From NCBI RefSeq assembly GCF_029351045.1, contig NZ_JARKIN010000001.1, forward strand, positions 679,001-743,000: DNA of 64,000 bases, read 5' to 3'. The notes under the pieces were generated by a model that was given only the letters and a program-made list of their open reading frames with translations, did no database searches and was not told the DNA's origin. Shown here piece by piece: positions 44,292-53,116 of the stretch. Origin of the DNA: Streptomyces sp. WMMB303 (GTDB taxonomy: Bacteria; Actinomycetota; Actinomycetes; Streptomycetales; Streptomycetaceae). The position numbers and the translations under genes were made by a program. How positions within the stretch are numbered: position 1 is the first letter of the stretch; every line of letters begins with the position of its first letter.

Positions 44292-44325
44292 GACGGCCCG
44301 GCGGAGGTGTCTCCGCCGGGCCGTC
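44292..44325 (-). terminator. Perfect 15-bp terminator downstream of yebC
   Basis: GACGGCCCGGCGGAG (44292-44306), loop GTGT, CTCCGCCGGGCCGTC (44311-44325). It lies in the yebC-ruvC gap, about 155 bases after the yebC stop and 84 bases before the ruvC start. A 12-base palindrome GTGGCGCGCCAC follows at about 44347. It has no T run. Confidence 0.7.
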
Positions 44326-44435
44326 CGGAGCCGTTGCCGACGACCGTGGCGCGCCACCCGCGGGGCAGGCCGCTCCCGCAGCGCGGGATTCACCGCACGG
44401 GCGGGAGCACCGTGGTGTCGTCGCCCCGCGCACGC

Positions 44436-44485
44436 GGCAGCACCGTGTCGCCGCTTACGCGGCAGCACCGTGTCGCCGCTTACGC
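44436..44485. repeat. Exact 25-base tandem duplication at the yebC 3' end
   Basis: GGCAGCACCGTGTCGCCGCT followed by TACGC occurs twice head to tail, 44436-44460 and 44461-44485. The second copy contains the yebC stop codon (TAA at 44482-44480) and the last codon. A degenerate third copy (GGAGCACCGTGGTGTCGTCG) lies immediately to the left at about 44404. It looks like a recent slippage duplication of the gene end into the spacer. Confidence 0.9.
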
Positions 44486-45232
44486 GTCGACCTTCGCCAT
44501 CACATCGTCAGGCACGTCGAAGTTGGCGAAGACGTTCTGCACGTCGTCGCTGTCGTCCAGCGCGTCAATCAGCTTGAAGATCTTGCGTGCGCCCTCCTCG
44601 TCCAGCTCGACCTGCATGCTGGGGACGAAGCTGGCCTCGGCGGAGTCGTAGTCCATCCCGGCCTCGACGAGCGCGGTGCGCACCGCGACCAGGTCCGTGG
44701 CCTCGCTGATCACCTCGAAGTTCTCACCGAGGTCGTTGACCTCCTCGACCCCCGCCTCCAGGACGGCGGCGAGGACGTCGTCCTCGGAGCGGTCGCCCTT
44801 CGGGACGATGACGACGCCCTTGCGGTTGAACAGGTAGGAGACCGAACCCGGGTCGGCCATGGAGCCGCCGTTGCGGGTCATGGCGACCCGGACGTCGGAC
44901 GCCGCGCGGTTGCGGTTGTCGGTCAGGCACTCGATCAGCACGGCGACACCGTTGGGACCGTAGCCCTCGTACATGATCGTCTCGTACTCGGCGCCGCCCG
45001 CCTCCAGGCCCGCGCCGCGCTTGACCGCGCTGTCGATGTTCTTGTTGGGGACCGACTGCTTCTTCGCCTTCTGGATGGCGTCGTAGAGGGTCGGATTGCC
45101 CTCCACGTCAGCACCGCCCATCCGGGCCGCGACCTCGATGTTCTTGATCAGCTTCGCGAAGAGCTTGCCGCGCTTGGCATCGATCACGGCCTTCTTGTGC
45201 TTGGTGGTAGCCCACTTAGAGTGGCCGGACAC
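44480..45232 (-). CDS. yebC: YebC/PmpR family regulatory or translation factor
   Basis: A 250-residue protein of the YebC (TACO1) family, described as transcriptional regulators and recently as factors relieving ribosome stalling at proline-rich stretches. It starts [27 protein letters not shown] and has [27 protein letters not shown] and a [18 protein letters not shown]-terminus, all standard. The GTG start has AAGGAG 7 bases upstream. It lies between ruvC and pdxT, as in many actinobacteria. A tandem repeat covers its stop codon. Confidence 0.94.
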   Translation of the reverse strand: MSGHSKWATTKHKKAVIDAKRGKLFAKLIKNIEVAARMGGADVEGNPTLYDAIQKAKKQSVPNKNIDSAVKRGAGLEAGGAEYETIMYEGYGPNGVAVLIECLTDNRNRAASDVRVAMTRNGGSMADPGSVSYLFNRKGVVIVPKGDRSEDDVLAAVLEAGVEEVNDLGENFEVISEATDLVAVRTALVEAGMDYDSAEASFVPSMQVELDEEGARKIFKLIDALDDSDDVQNVFANFDVPDDVMAKVDA

Positions 45233-45291
45233 AGCCTCGCTCCTTCACAGTCCCAACTACTTCTCGACGCGGAGATCCTACCGCCAGCCAC

Positions 45292-45888
45292 TCAGTGTGC
45301 CGACCGCACCATCTCCGTGAACAGCGCGTGCACCCGCTGGTCACCGGTGAGCTCCGGATGGAAGGCGGTGGCCAGCAGATGGCGCTGCCGGACGGCCACC
45401 GGGTGACCGTCGTAGGAGGCCAGCGTCTCAGCCGCCGCCCCCGTCGACTCCACCCAGGGGGCGCGGATGAAGACCCCCTCGACCGGGCCGCCGGGTACGG
45501 CCGGCATGTCGACCGCCGCCTCGAAGGACTCGTTCTGGCGCCCGAAAGCGTTACGTCGGACGATCATGTCGATGCCGCCGACAGTCTCCTGCCCGGAGCG
45601 GGGGTCGAGAATCTTGTCCGCGAGCATGATCATTCCGGCGCAGGAGCCGTAGGCGGGCATCCCCCGGGACACCCGCTCGCGCAACGGCTCCATGAGGCCG
45701 AACGTGACCGCGAGCTTGCTGATCGTGGTCGATTCGCCGCCCGGGATGACCAGGCCGTCGACGGCGGCGAGTTCCTCGGGGCGCCGGACCTGCACAGGGT
45801 CGGCACCCGACGCCCGGAGGGCGGCGAGATGCTCGCGGACGTCGCCCTGCAGGGCGAGCACGCCGATGGTCGGCGCTGACACGGTCAC
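45292..45888 (-). CDS. pdxT: Pyridoxal 5'-phosphate synthase glutaminase subunit PdxT
   Basis: Class I glutaminase that feeds ammonia to PdxS for PLP synthesis. The 198-residue protein has the IPGGESTT block (48-55), nucleophile Cys83 in AYGSCAGMI and the His177/Glu179 pair in FHPELTGD: a complete triad. I use GTG 45888 ([16 protein letters not shown]) with AAGGA about 9 bases upstream; GTG 45882 is an alternative. A 114-base spacer separates it from pdxS, so they may be a loose operon. Confidence 0.95.
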   Translation of the reverse strand: MTVSAPTIGVLALQGDVREHLAALRASGADPVQVRRPEELAAVDGLVIPGGESTTISKLAVTFGLMEPLRERVSRGMPAYGSCAGMIMLADKILDPRSGQETVGGIDMIVRRNAFGRQNESFEAAVDMPAVPGGPVEGVFIRAPWVESTGAAAETLASYDGHPVAVRQRHLLATAFHPELTGDQRVHALFTEMVRSAH

Positions 45889-46002
45889 GGTGCGGTCCTT
45901 CTTCGTCGCTGGGCTGTTCACCGGGCGCGGCCCGGTCCTCGGGCGGTCGGCCGGGCGCCGCACCGGTGGGCACTGCAGCCTCCCGGCGCGGCGCCGGGCG
46001 GG

Positions 46003-46926
46003 TCACCAGCCGCGGCTGGCGTAGCGCTCCGTCTCCGGCAGGGTGTCGCAGTTGATGCCGACCATGGCCTCGCCCAGGCCCCGGGAGGCATCGGCGACGA
46101 TCTTGGGGTCGTCGTAGAACGTGGTGGCCTTCACGATGGCCGCTGCGCGCTTGGCCGGGTCGCCGGACTTGAAGATCCCGGAGCCGACGAAGACGCCCTC
46201 GGCACCGAGCTGCCGCATCAGCGCCGCGTCGGCCGGGGTGGCGACACCGCCCGCCGAGAAGAGCACGACCGGCAGCTTACCCGCCACCGAGACCTCCTTG
46301 ACCAGCTCGAACGGCGCCCGCAGCTCCTTGGCGGCCGCGTAGAGCTCGTTGTCGTCCAGCACGGTCAGCTTGCCGATCTCGTTCTTGATCTGCCGCATGT
46401 GCCGGACGGCCTCGACGACGTTGCCGGTGCCCGCCTCACCCTTGGAGCGGATCATGGCCGCGCCCTCGGCGATCCGGCGCAGGGCCTCGCCCAGGTTGGT
46501 GGCACCGCAGACGAACGGCGTGGTGAAGGCGAACTTGTCGCTGTGATTGACCTCGTCCGCCGGAGTCAGGACCTCCGACTCGTCGATGTAGTCGACCCCG
46601 AGCGCCTGGAGTACCTGCGCCTCGACGAGGTGCCCGATCCGGGACTTGGCCATCACCGGGATCGAGACGGCTTCGATGATGCCCTCGATCATGTCCGGGT
46701 CGGACATCCGGGCCACGCCGCCGTCCTTGCGGATGTCGGCGGGCACCCGCTCCAGGGCCATCACGGCGACGGCGCCGGAGTCCTCGGCGATCTTCGCCTG
46801 CTCCGGCGTGACGACGTCCATGATCACGCCGCCCTTGAGCTGCTCGGCCATGCCCCGCTTGACGCGGGCGGTGCCGGTCTCGGGACGCTGTACGGCGGAG
46901 TCGGTGGCGGTGGACGGAGTTGACAC
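46003..46926 (-). CDS. pdxS: Pyridoxal 5'-phosphate synthase subunit PdxS
   Basis: Builds PLP from ribose 5-phosphate, glyceraldehyde 3-phosphate and ammonia in a dodecameric complex with PdxT. The 307 residues form the highly conserved TIM barrel: [58 protein letters not shown] and [33 protein letters not shown]. The catalytic lysines are in DIRKDGG and MAKSRIGH. The start is GTG 46926 with GAGG 8 bases upstream. Only one pdxST pair is present in the window. Confidence 0.97.
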   Translation of the reverse strand: MSTPSTATDSAVQRPETGTARVKRGMAEQLKGGVIMDVVTPEQAKIAEDSGAVAVMALERVPADIRKDGGVARMSDPDMIEGIIEAVSIPVMAKSRIGHLVEAQVLQALGVDYIDESEVLTPADEVNHSDKFAFTTPFVCGATNLGEALRRIAEGAAMIRSKGEAGTGNVVEAVRHMRQIKNEIGKLTVLDDNELYAAAKELRAPFELVKEVSVAGKLPVVLFSAGGVATPADAALMRQLGAEGVFVGSGIFKSGDPAKRAAAIVKATTFYDDPKIVADASRGLGEAMVGINCDTLPETERYASRGW

Positions 46927-47104
46927 GTTCGACCTCGCTGAAGGGGTGATGTTCGAGGGACCGCTCAGGTCCGAGGGCCACCCTCTCGAACAGGGCGGCC
47001 TGCGAAAAGGGCCAATCGCGGGGTTGTGGCCTGTACTGGCTCGCGCGGCCCGCCGACGGACCCCGACCGCACCCGGGGCCGCTGTGGCGCACCGGGCGGG
47101 CCGG

Positions 47105-47668
47105 TCACTCCGCAGAGGGCTCCCGGCCCGGGCCGGCGGGGAGCGGCGGTGGCTCGTCGTCCATCTCGAACGCCAGTGGGAAGGGCGCGTGACCGGCCAG
47201 CCGGAACCAGCGGACCGTACGGTGCCGCCGCAGCGCCCGGGCCGCGCGCACCGCGTCGTTGTGGAACCGCCGCGCCATCGGCACCCTGCGCGCCGCCGTG
47301 CTCAGCTCGGCGGCCGTCTCCCGGCCGCCCGGAGCCGCCCGGACGGCCTCGAACTGGGCGCTCTCGGCGAAGACGGCGCGCAGCGCCTGACTCAGCTCGC
47401 TCTCCGCGACCTCTCGCTGGTCCTCGGCGGCCTGCCGGGCACCGTGCGCGGCCTGGTGCAGCACCATGGAGGCCGCCGGATCCAGGACGCCCGCGGTGGC
47501 GAGTTCCTGGGCGATGGAGGAACGGCGCAGCAGAGCGGCGTCCAGCGCGGCCCTGGCAGCGTCGATCCGCGCGTGCAGCCGGTCCAGCCGCCCGGCGGTC
47601 CAGCTCAGATAGACGCCCACGAGCAACAGCGCGACGACGATCCAGATGACGGTGGTGAGGTTGGGCAT
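47105..47668 (-). CDS. LemA-like membrane protein
   Basis: A 187-residue protein with an N-terminal signal-anchor helix ([20 protein letters not shown], about 4-24), a long charged helical region ([24 protein letters not shown] onward) and [25 protein letters not shown] near 130-150, resembling the LemA ARRFYNDAV motif. The LemA family is of unknown function. It is downstream of pimA with a 14-base gap on the same strand, so it may be co-expressed with the phosphatidylinositol mannoside genes. The C-terminal ~25 residues are Pro/Asp/Glu-rich. Confidence 0.82.
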   Translation of the reverse strand: MPNLTTVIWIVVALLLVGVYLSWTAGRLDRLHARIDAARAALDAALLRRSSIAQELATAGVLDPAASMVLHQAAHGARQAAEDQREVAESELSQALRAVFAESAQFEAVRAAPGGRETAAELSTAARRVPMARRFHNDAVRAARALRRHRTVRWFRLAGHAPFPLAFEMDDEPPPLPAGPGREPSAE

Positions 47669-47682
47669 CTCGGTTCCGGGGC

Positions 47683-48855
47683 TCAGTCCCGCGCGAGACC
47701 GAACCGGGCCCGCAGCCCGGTGCGCTCGTCGGGGGCGACGGACGCGGCGCCGTCCGTGACCGTCTCGTAGACGGCGAGGATGTCGGCACCGACGGTGGAC
47801 CAGTCGAACCGCCGCACATGCCGCGAGCCGCGCTCACGCAGGTCGGTGCGGCGTGCGGAGTCGGCCAGGAGGCGTACGGCGGAGTCGGCCAGCGCGTCGG
47901 CCCGGCCGACCGGGAACAGCTCTCCGGCCGCTCCGCCGTCGAGCACCTGCTCGAAGGCGTCCAGGTCGCCGGCGAGCACCGGGGCACCGGCCGACATGGC
48001 CTCCACCAGGATGATCCCGAAGGACTCGCCCCCCGTGTTGGGTGCGACGTAGAGGTCCACGCTGCGCAGCAGCCGCGCCTTGTCCTCGTCACTGACCATG
48101 CCGAGGAACTCCACGCTCCCGCGCATGGCTGCCGGGAGCTGCGCGACCGCCTCCTGCTCGTCCCCCCGTCCGGCGACCAGCAGCCGGGTGCCGGGAGCCG
48201 CCTCCAGGATGGCGGGCAGCGCCTTCATCAGCACCGGCAAGCCCTTGCGCGGCTCGTCGATCCGGCCGATGAACCCGATCGTGCGGCCCTCGGGGCCGCC
48301 CTGCCACGCGGGCTCGGGTTCGGCGCGGGAGAAGAAGCCGACGTCCACCCCGTTGGGGATGGTGACCGCGTCGCCGCCCAGGTGTTCGACCAGGGTGCGG
48401 CGCGCGTACTCGCTCACCGCGATCCGGGCGCTGATCTTCTCCAGCGCCGGCTGGAGAATCGGATACGCCGCGATCATCGCCCGGGAGCGCGGGTTGGAGG
48501 TGTGGAAGGTGGCGACGATGGGACCCTGCGCCGCCCAGCACGCCAGCAGGGACAGCGAGGGCGTGGCCGGTTCGTGGATGTGCAGCACGTCGAAGCCGCC
48601 CTCGTGCAGCCAGCGGCGGACTCGGGCCGCCGACAGGAAGCCGAAGTTCAGCCGCGCCACCGAACCGTTGTACGGCACGGGCACCGCACGTCCCGCCGAG
48701 ACCACGTAGGAGGGCAGCGGCGTCTCGTCGTCCGAGGGCGCCAGCACGGACACCTCGTGCCCCAGCCGGATCAGATGCTCGGCCAGGTCGCGTACATGGA
48801 ACTGGACGCCGCCGGGCACATCCCACGAATAGGGGCAGACGACTCCGATTCTCAT
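47683..48855 (-). CDS. pimA: Phosphatidyl-myo-inositol mannosyltransferase (PimA-like)
   Basis: A GT4 glycosyltransferase that puts the first mannose of GDP-mannose on phosphatidylinositol at the inner membrane face. The 390 residues have the GT-B N-lobe loop PYSWDVPGGVQFHVRDLAEHL (residues 7 on), HIHEPATPS, and the GT4 EX7E motif in ESFGIILVEAMSAGAPV (~285-301). The ATG at 48855 (MRIGVVCPYS) overlaps the acyltransferase stop (ATGA). The pgsA-acyltransferase-pimA order equals mycobacterial Rv2612c-Rv2610c, which strongly supports the substrate. Confidence 0.94.
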   Translation of the reverse strand: MRIGVVCPYSWDVPGGVQFHVRDLAEHLIRLGHEVSVLAPSDDETPLPSYVVSAGRAVPVPYNGSVARLNFGFLSAARVRRWLHEGGFDVLHIHEPATPSLSLLACWAAQGPIVATFHTSNPRSRAMIAAYPILQPALEKISARIAVSEYARRTLVEHLGGDAVTIPNGVDVGFFSRAEPEPAWQGGPEGRTIGFIGRIDEPRKGLPVLMKALPAILEAAPGTRLLVAGRGDEQEAVAQLPAAMRGSVEFLGMVSDEDKARLLRSVDLYVAPNTGGESFGIILVEAMSAGAPVLAGDLDAFEQVLDGGAAGELFPVGRADALADSAVRLLADSARRTDLRERGSRHVRRFDWSTVGADILAVYETVTDGAASVAPDERTGLRARFGLARD

Positions 48856-49769
48856 CCGCGCCCCCGTTCCGCGGCCGGTCCTAGATCGGCGAGCCAGAAG
48901 CGCTGGAGCATGTGCCAGTCCTGCGGATGCGCGGCGATCCCCGCGGCGAAGGTGTCGGCCAGCGTCTGTGTCATGGCGGCGACCCGCTCCCGGCGCCCCT
49001 CGATCGGCGGAACCGGGATCGGCTGGTGGACCCTGGCCCGCATCCTGGGCGGCGCCTCGTACCAGAGCGTCACCGGCATCAGCAGGGCACCGGTCTGCTG
49101 GGCGAGCAGTGCGGGGCCGGCGGGCATCCGGGTGGCCTCGCCGAAGAAGTCGACCTCGATCCCGGCGGCGGACAGATCGCGGTCGGCGACCAGGCAGACG
49201 AAGCCGCCCGCGCGCAGCCTGCGCGCCAGCGTGCCGAACGCGGAGGCGCCACCGTGCGGCAGCACCTCCATGCCCAGGCTCTCGCGGTAGGCGACGAACC
49301 GGTCGTAGAGGGTCGCGGGCTCCAGGCGCTCGGCGACGGTGGTGAAGGGGGTGCGGGTCGCGGTCACGGCCCAGGCACCGGCCAGGTCCCAGTTGCCCAT
49401 GTGCGGCAGCGCGAGCACGACCCCGCGCCCGGCGGCGAGCCCCTCGTGGAGCAGCTCCGCGTCCTCGACCTCGACGCTGTCCAGGATGTGCCGCTCGCTG
49501 TAGGCGGGCAGCCGGAAGGACTCCATCCAGTAGCGCAGATACGAGCGCATCCCGGCGCGGGAGAGCTGCCGCAGTTCGGCCGGGGAGGCTTCCGGGACCA
49601 CCCGGGCGAGGTTCGCCTCCAGCCGGGCCACGCCCTTGCCGCGACGCCGCCACGCCGTGTCCGCCAGGCTGCGGCCGAGCCCGGCGGCCGCCGGCCCGGG
49701 CAGCTTCCGGACGCCCGCCCAGCCCAGTCCGTACAGCGCGTCGGTCAGCCGGCCGCGCAGCGCGCTCAA
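48852..49769 (-). CDS. Phosphatidylinositol mannoside acyltransferase (PatA-like)
   Basis: Transfers a fatty acyl chain to PIM, using an LPLAT/HtrB-like fold. The 305-residue protein has the HX4D catalytic motif in LPHMGNWDLAG (about 120-130) and the later RDLSAAGIEVDFFGE block. A TTG at 49769 is the start: it overlaps the pgsA stop (TTGA), has GGAGG 5 bases upstream and gives a family-length protein (MSALRGRLTDALYGLGW). It is translationally chained to pimA by ATGA. Orthology to mycobacterial PatA (Rv2611c) is supported by position. Confidence 0.92.
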   Translation of the reverse strand: MSALRGRLTDALYGLGWAGVRKLPGPAAAGLGRSLADTAWRRRGKGVARLEANLARVVPEASPAELRQLSRAGMRSYLRYWMESFRLPAYSERHILDSVEVEDAELLHEGLAAGRGVVLALPHMGNWDLAGAWAVTATRTPFTTVAERLEPATLYDRFVAYRESLGMEVLPHGGASAFGTLARRLRAGGFVCLVADRDLSAAGIEVDFFGEATRMPAGPALLAQQTGALLMPVTLWYEAPPRMRARVHQPIPVPPIEGRRERVAAMTQTLADTFAAGIAAHPQDWHMLQRFWLADLGPAAERGRG

Positions 49770-50482
49770 GCGGTCCTCCCGGGTTCCTCCGCCTCGTTCT
49801 GCGCGGCGCCCTCCGCGGCGTTCCCCGCGGCGGCCTTCCGCTCCTCGGCCTCGGCGACCTCGGCGGCCTCCCGCCGTACCGTCACCACGCGCTGGCCGAG
49901 TGTGACGGCGCTGCCGACGGCGACCACCCACAGCGCGATCGGCAGCAGCACACCCATGTAGGGGACGCCGAAAGTGGCCTCGAAGCCGGACAGGCCCGCG
50001 AGCACCAGCGTGATCACCAGCCGCTCGGCGCGCTCCACCAGGCCGTTCACGTCCACCGGCAGTCCGATGCTCTCGCCGCGCGCCTTGGTGTAGGAGACGA
50101 CCTGCCCGCTGGCCAGACAGAACAGGGTCACGGCACACAGCACCAGGTCGTCGCCGCGGCCCGCGTACCACAGCGCGATTCCGCCGAAGACGGCCGCGTC
50201 GGCCACCCGGTCGAGCGTGGAGTCGAGGAAGGCGCCCCAGCGGCTGGAGCGGCCGAGCTGCCGCGCCATGTTGCCGTCCACCATGTCCGAGAAGACGAAC
50301 AGGGTGATGACGACGGTGCCCCAGAAGAACGCGCCCTGCGGGTAGAAGACCAGGGCTCCCGCCATCACTCCCAGCGTGCCGACCAGGGTGACGGCATCGG
50401 GGCTCACACCTCGGCGCAGCAGCATCGCGGCGAACGGGGTGAGAACACGCGTGAAGAATGCACGCGCGTACTTGTTCAGCAT
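49766..50482 (-). CDS. pgsA: Phosphatidylinositol phosphate synthase (CDP-alcohol phosphotransferase)
   Basis: An integral membrane enzyme joining CDP-diacylglycerol to inositol 1-phosphate. The 238-residue protein has the full DX2DGX2ARX8GX3DX3D motif (FSDMVDGNMARQLG continuing to GAFLDSTLD, about residues 64-89) and about six membrane helices. The C-terminal ~35 residues are acidic and Ala-rich. The name pgsA follows actinobacterial usage (pgsA1); position beside PatA and PimA homologues argues for the inositol, not the glycerol, enzyme. The start is ATG 50482; longer frames run into the divergent gene. Confidence 0.94.
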   Translation of the reverse strand: MLNKYARAFFTRVLTPFAAMLLRRGVSPDAVTLVGTLGVMAGALVFYPQGAFFWGTVVITLFVFSDMVDGNMARQLGRSSRWGAFLDSTLDRVADAAVFGGIALWYAGRGDDLVLCAVTLFCLASGQVVSYTKARGESIGLPVDVNGLVERAERLVITLVLAGLSGFEATFGVPYMGVLLPIALWVVAVGSAVTLGQRVVTVRREAAEVAEAEERKAAAGNAAEGAAQNEAEEPGRTA

Positions 50483-50629
50483 GACCGTCCCTGGTACGTC
50501 GAGAGTGAGCCGGATGACGGTGTGGCCACCGGGTGGCCCATCGTAGTCACGCGGCGGCGGCGCCCGGCGCACACGGTCGGGTAGTGCCGTGTCCCACGTA
50601 TGGACGCCCGCAGGCGGCGGTGCAAAGCT

Positions 50630-50649
50630 CGAAGGACCGCGGTCCTTCG
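50630..50649. promoter_or_regulatory. Perfect 20-base palindrome upstream of the EF-G-like gene
   Basis: CGAAGGACCGCGGTCCTTCG is its own reverse complement with no mismatch, 57 bases before the EF-G-like ATG, in the 223-base divergent gap with pgsA. It could be a regulator-binding site or a leader hairpin. A shorter GGCCACC-G-GGTGGCC palindrome lies at 50524-50538. I cannot assign a cognate protein. Confidence 0.6.
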
Positions 50650-50705
50650 CGACCGCTCGGTCCCCCCAGCGTGCTCCAGCAGGTGACGACCGGAAGGCGG
50701 GACAC

Positions 50706-52919
50706 ATGGCCGAGAAAGCGCACGGGCACCCCGGAGCCGCCGGCAGGGCGACGGCGGCCGACCATCCCGGCTCGATTCGGAACGTGGTGCTGGTCGGCCA
50801 CAGCGGAGCAGGCAAGACGACGCTGGTGGAAGCCCTCGCCCTGGCCTCGGGCGCGATCGACCGGGCCGGCCGGGTGGAGGAGGGCACCTCGCTCTCCGAC
50901 CACGACGAGATCGAGCAGCGGCGGCAGCGCTCCGTGCAGCTCTCGCTGGTGCCGCTGCGGTGGGACGGCATCCGGGTCAACCTCCTGGACACCCCGGGGT
51001 ACGCGGATTTCGTCGGGGAGCTGCGGGCCGGGCTGCGCGCCGCGGACGCCGCTCTCTTCGTGGTCTCGGCCGCCGACGGGGTGGACGGGGCCACCCGGCT
51101 GGTGTGGCAGGAGTGCGCGGCCGTCGGCATGCCCCGGGCCATCGTCGTGACCCATCTGGACGCCGCCCGCGCCGACTTCGAGGAGATGACCGCGAGCTGC
51201 CGGCGGGAGCTGGGCGGTGACGATCCGGACACCGTCGTCCCGCTCTACCTGCCGGAGCCGGGCGCTCGGCGCTCCGACGGGACGGCCCCGGTGACCGGTC
51301 TGATCGGACTGCTCACCGGACGACTGTTCGACTACGCGGAGGGGAAGCGCACCGAGCGTGACCCGGACGAGGGACAGCTGCCGGTCGTCGCGGAGGCCAG
51401 GAACCGGCTGATCGAGGGGATCATCGCGCAGAGCGAGGACGAGTCCCTGATGGACCGCTACCTGGCCGGCGAGGACTGCGACACCAAGACGCTCGTCGAG
51501 GACCTGGAGAAAGCCGTGGCCCGGGGTACGTTCCACCCCGTGCTGGCCGCCGCCCCCGCCACCGGGAGCGCCCGGCAGGGGCTCGGCACCGTCGAACTGC
51601 TGGAGCTGATCACCGGTGGTTTCCCGACACCCGCGGAGCACGGGATCCCCGCCGTCACGGCGGCCGACGGCACGCCGCTCCCACCGCTCGGCTGCGATCC
51701 GGAGGGTCCGCTGGCCGCCGAGGTCGTCAAGACCTCCTCCGATCCCTACGTGGGCCGGATCTCCCTGGTCCGTGTCTTCTCCGGCACCCTGCGCCCGGAC
51801 GAGACCGTGCACGTCGCCGGGCACGGCGCCACGGAACCGGACCGAGAGGGCCGTCCGCCGCACGAGGAGGACGAGCGGATCGGCGCACTGTCCGCGCCGT
51901 TCGGCAAGCAGCAGCGCACGCTGGACGCGGCCATCGCGGGCGACCTCGCCTGCGTGGCCAAGCTCAGCCGCGCCGAGACCGGCGACACCCTCTCCGCCAA
52001 GGACCGCCCGCTGCTGATGGCCCCCTGGCAGATGCCCGACCCGCTGCTCCCCGTCGCCGTCCAGGCCCACAGCAAGGCGGATGAGGACAAGCTCTCCCAG
52101 GGCCTGGCCCGGCTGGTGGCCGAGGACCCGACGATGCGGCTGGAGCAGAGCCCCGAGACCCACCAACTGGTGCTGTGGTGCGTGGGCGAGGCGCACCGGG
52201 ATGTCGCGCTGGAGCGGCTGCGGTCCCGCTTCGGAGTGCGGGTGGACACCGTCGAGCACCGGGTGGCGCTGCGCGAGACGTTCGCCTCGGCCGCCCGGGG
52301 GCGTGGGCGGCATGTCAAGCAGTCCGGCGGACACGGCCAGTACGCCATCTGCGACATCACCGTCGAGCCGCTGCCCGCGGGTTCCGGCATCGAGTTCGTC
52401 GACAAGGTGGTGGGGGGCGCGGTACCGCGCCAGTTCATCCCTTCGGTGGAGAAGGGCGTCCGCGCGCAGGCGGCCAAGGGGGTGGTCGCCGACTGTCCGC
52501 TGGTGGACGTGCGGATCACCCTCGTCGACGGCAAGGCGCACTCCGTCGACTCCTCGGACGCGGCCTTCCAGACCGCGGGCGCGCTCGCGCTGCGCGAGTG
52601 CGCGGCCGGGGCGAGGGTCGCGCTGCTGGAGCCGGTGGCCGAGGTGGCGGTCGTGGTTCCCGACGACTACGTGGGTGCCGTGATGAGCGACCTCTCCTCC
52701 CGGCGCGGCCGGGTGCTCGGTACCGAACAGGCCGGTGCGGGCAGCACGGTGGTCCGCGCCTCGGTTCCCGAGATCGAGATCGGCAGGTACGCGGTCGACC
52801 TGCGGTCGATGTCGCACGGAACCGGCCGGTTCTCGCGCGCTTACGCGCGGCACGAGCCGATGCCGCAGCAGCATGCGGCACGCGTCCTCGAAGCGGAGGG
52901 CGGGCCCGGCGGCCGGTGA
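50706..52919 (+). CDS. EF-G-like translational GTPase (EF-G2/FusA2 group)
   Basis: A 737-residue five-domain protein with EF-G architecture: G domain, domain II (~315-420), III, IV (GRGRHVKQSGGHGQYAICDITVEP near 535-560) and V. It is not the main fusA. The P-loop is GHSGAGKT (31-38) and G3 is DTPGYADF (95-102). Two other G motifs deviate: the switch I RGIT-type element reads RSVQ (75-78), so the Mg-binding Thr is missing, and G4 NKxD reads THLD (149-152). The family is common beside pgsA in Streptomyces with unknown role. Plus strand, ATG 50706 with GGAAGG 8 bases upstream. Confidence 0.92.
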   Translation: MAEKAHGHPGAAGRATAADHPGSIRNVVLVGHSGAGKTTLVEALALASGAIDRAGRVEEGTSLSDHDEIEQRRQRSVQLSLVPLRWDGIRVNLLDTPGYADFVGELRAGLRAADAALFVVSAADGVDGATRLVWQECAAVGMPRAIVVTHLDAARADFEEMTASCRRELGGDDPDTVVPLYLPEPGARRSDGTAPVTGLIGLLTGRLFDYAEGKRTERDPDEGQLPVVAEARNRLIEGIIAQSEDESLMDRYLAGEDCDTKTLVEDLEKAVARGTFHPVLAAAPATGSARQGLGTVELLELITGGFPTPAEHGIPAVTAADGTPLPPLGCDPEGPLAAEVVKTSSDPYVGRISLVRVFSGTLRPDETVHVAGHGATEPDREGRPPHEEDERIGALSAPFGKQQRTLDAAIAGDLACVAKLSRAETGDTLSAKDRPLLMAPWQMPDPLLPVAVQAHSKADEDKLSQGLARLVAEDPTMRLEQSPETHQLVLWCVGEAHRDVALERLRSRFGVRVDTVEHRVALRETFASAARGRGRHVKQSGGHGQYAICDITVEPLPAGSGIEFVDKVVGGAVPRQFIPSVEKGVRAQAAKGVVADCPLVDVRITLVDGKAHSVDSSDAAFQTAGALALRECAAGARVALLEPVAEVAVVVPDDYVGAVMSDLSSRRGRVLGTEQAGAGSTVVRASVPEIEIGRYAVDLRSMSHGTGRFSRAYARHEPMPQQHAARVLEAEGGPGGR

Positions 52920-53005
52920 GACGCGAAGGCGCCGCCGGTGGCCGGAGCCGGGGAACCACTCATGCGGGCGGTCGCCGCCGGCGCCCTTCCTGAGGCAAGA
53001 TGTGT

Positions 53006-53045
53006 GCCGACCACGGCAGTTGGGAAGCCGTCTGGCGTGGTCGGC
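53006..53045 (+). promoter_or_regulatory. Hairpin in the leader of the uncharacterised membrane protein
   Basis: GCCGACCACG (53006-53015) and CGTGGTCGGC (53036-53045) form an exact 10-bp stem, with GGC/GCC able to pair inside the 20-base loop and GTG/CAC outside across a bulge. It lies 87 bases after the EF-G-like stop and 71 before the next start, so it may end one transcript or structure the leader of the next. Confidence 0.5.
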
Positions 53046-53116
53046 GGCACCTCACCGGACCTGCGCCGGGTCGGCACCGGGTGCCGTGAGCCTGATCCGA
53101 GCGGAGTGGGGGCCCA

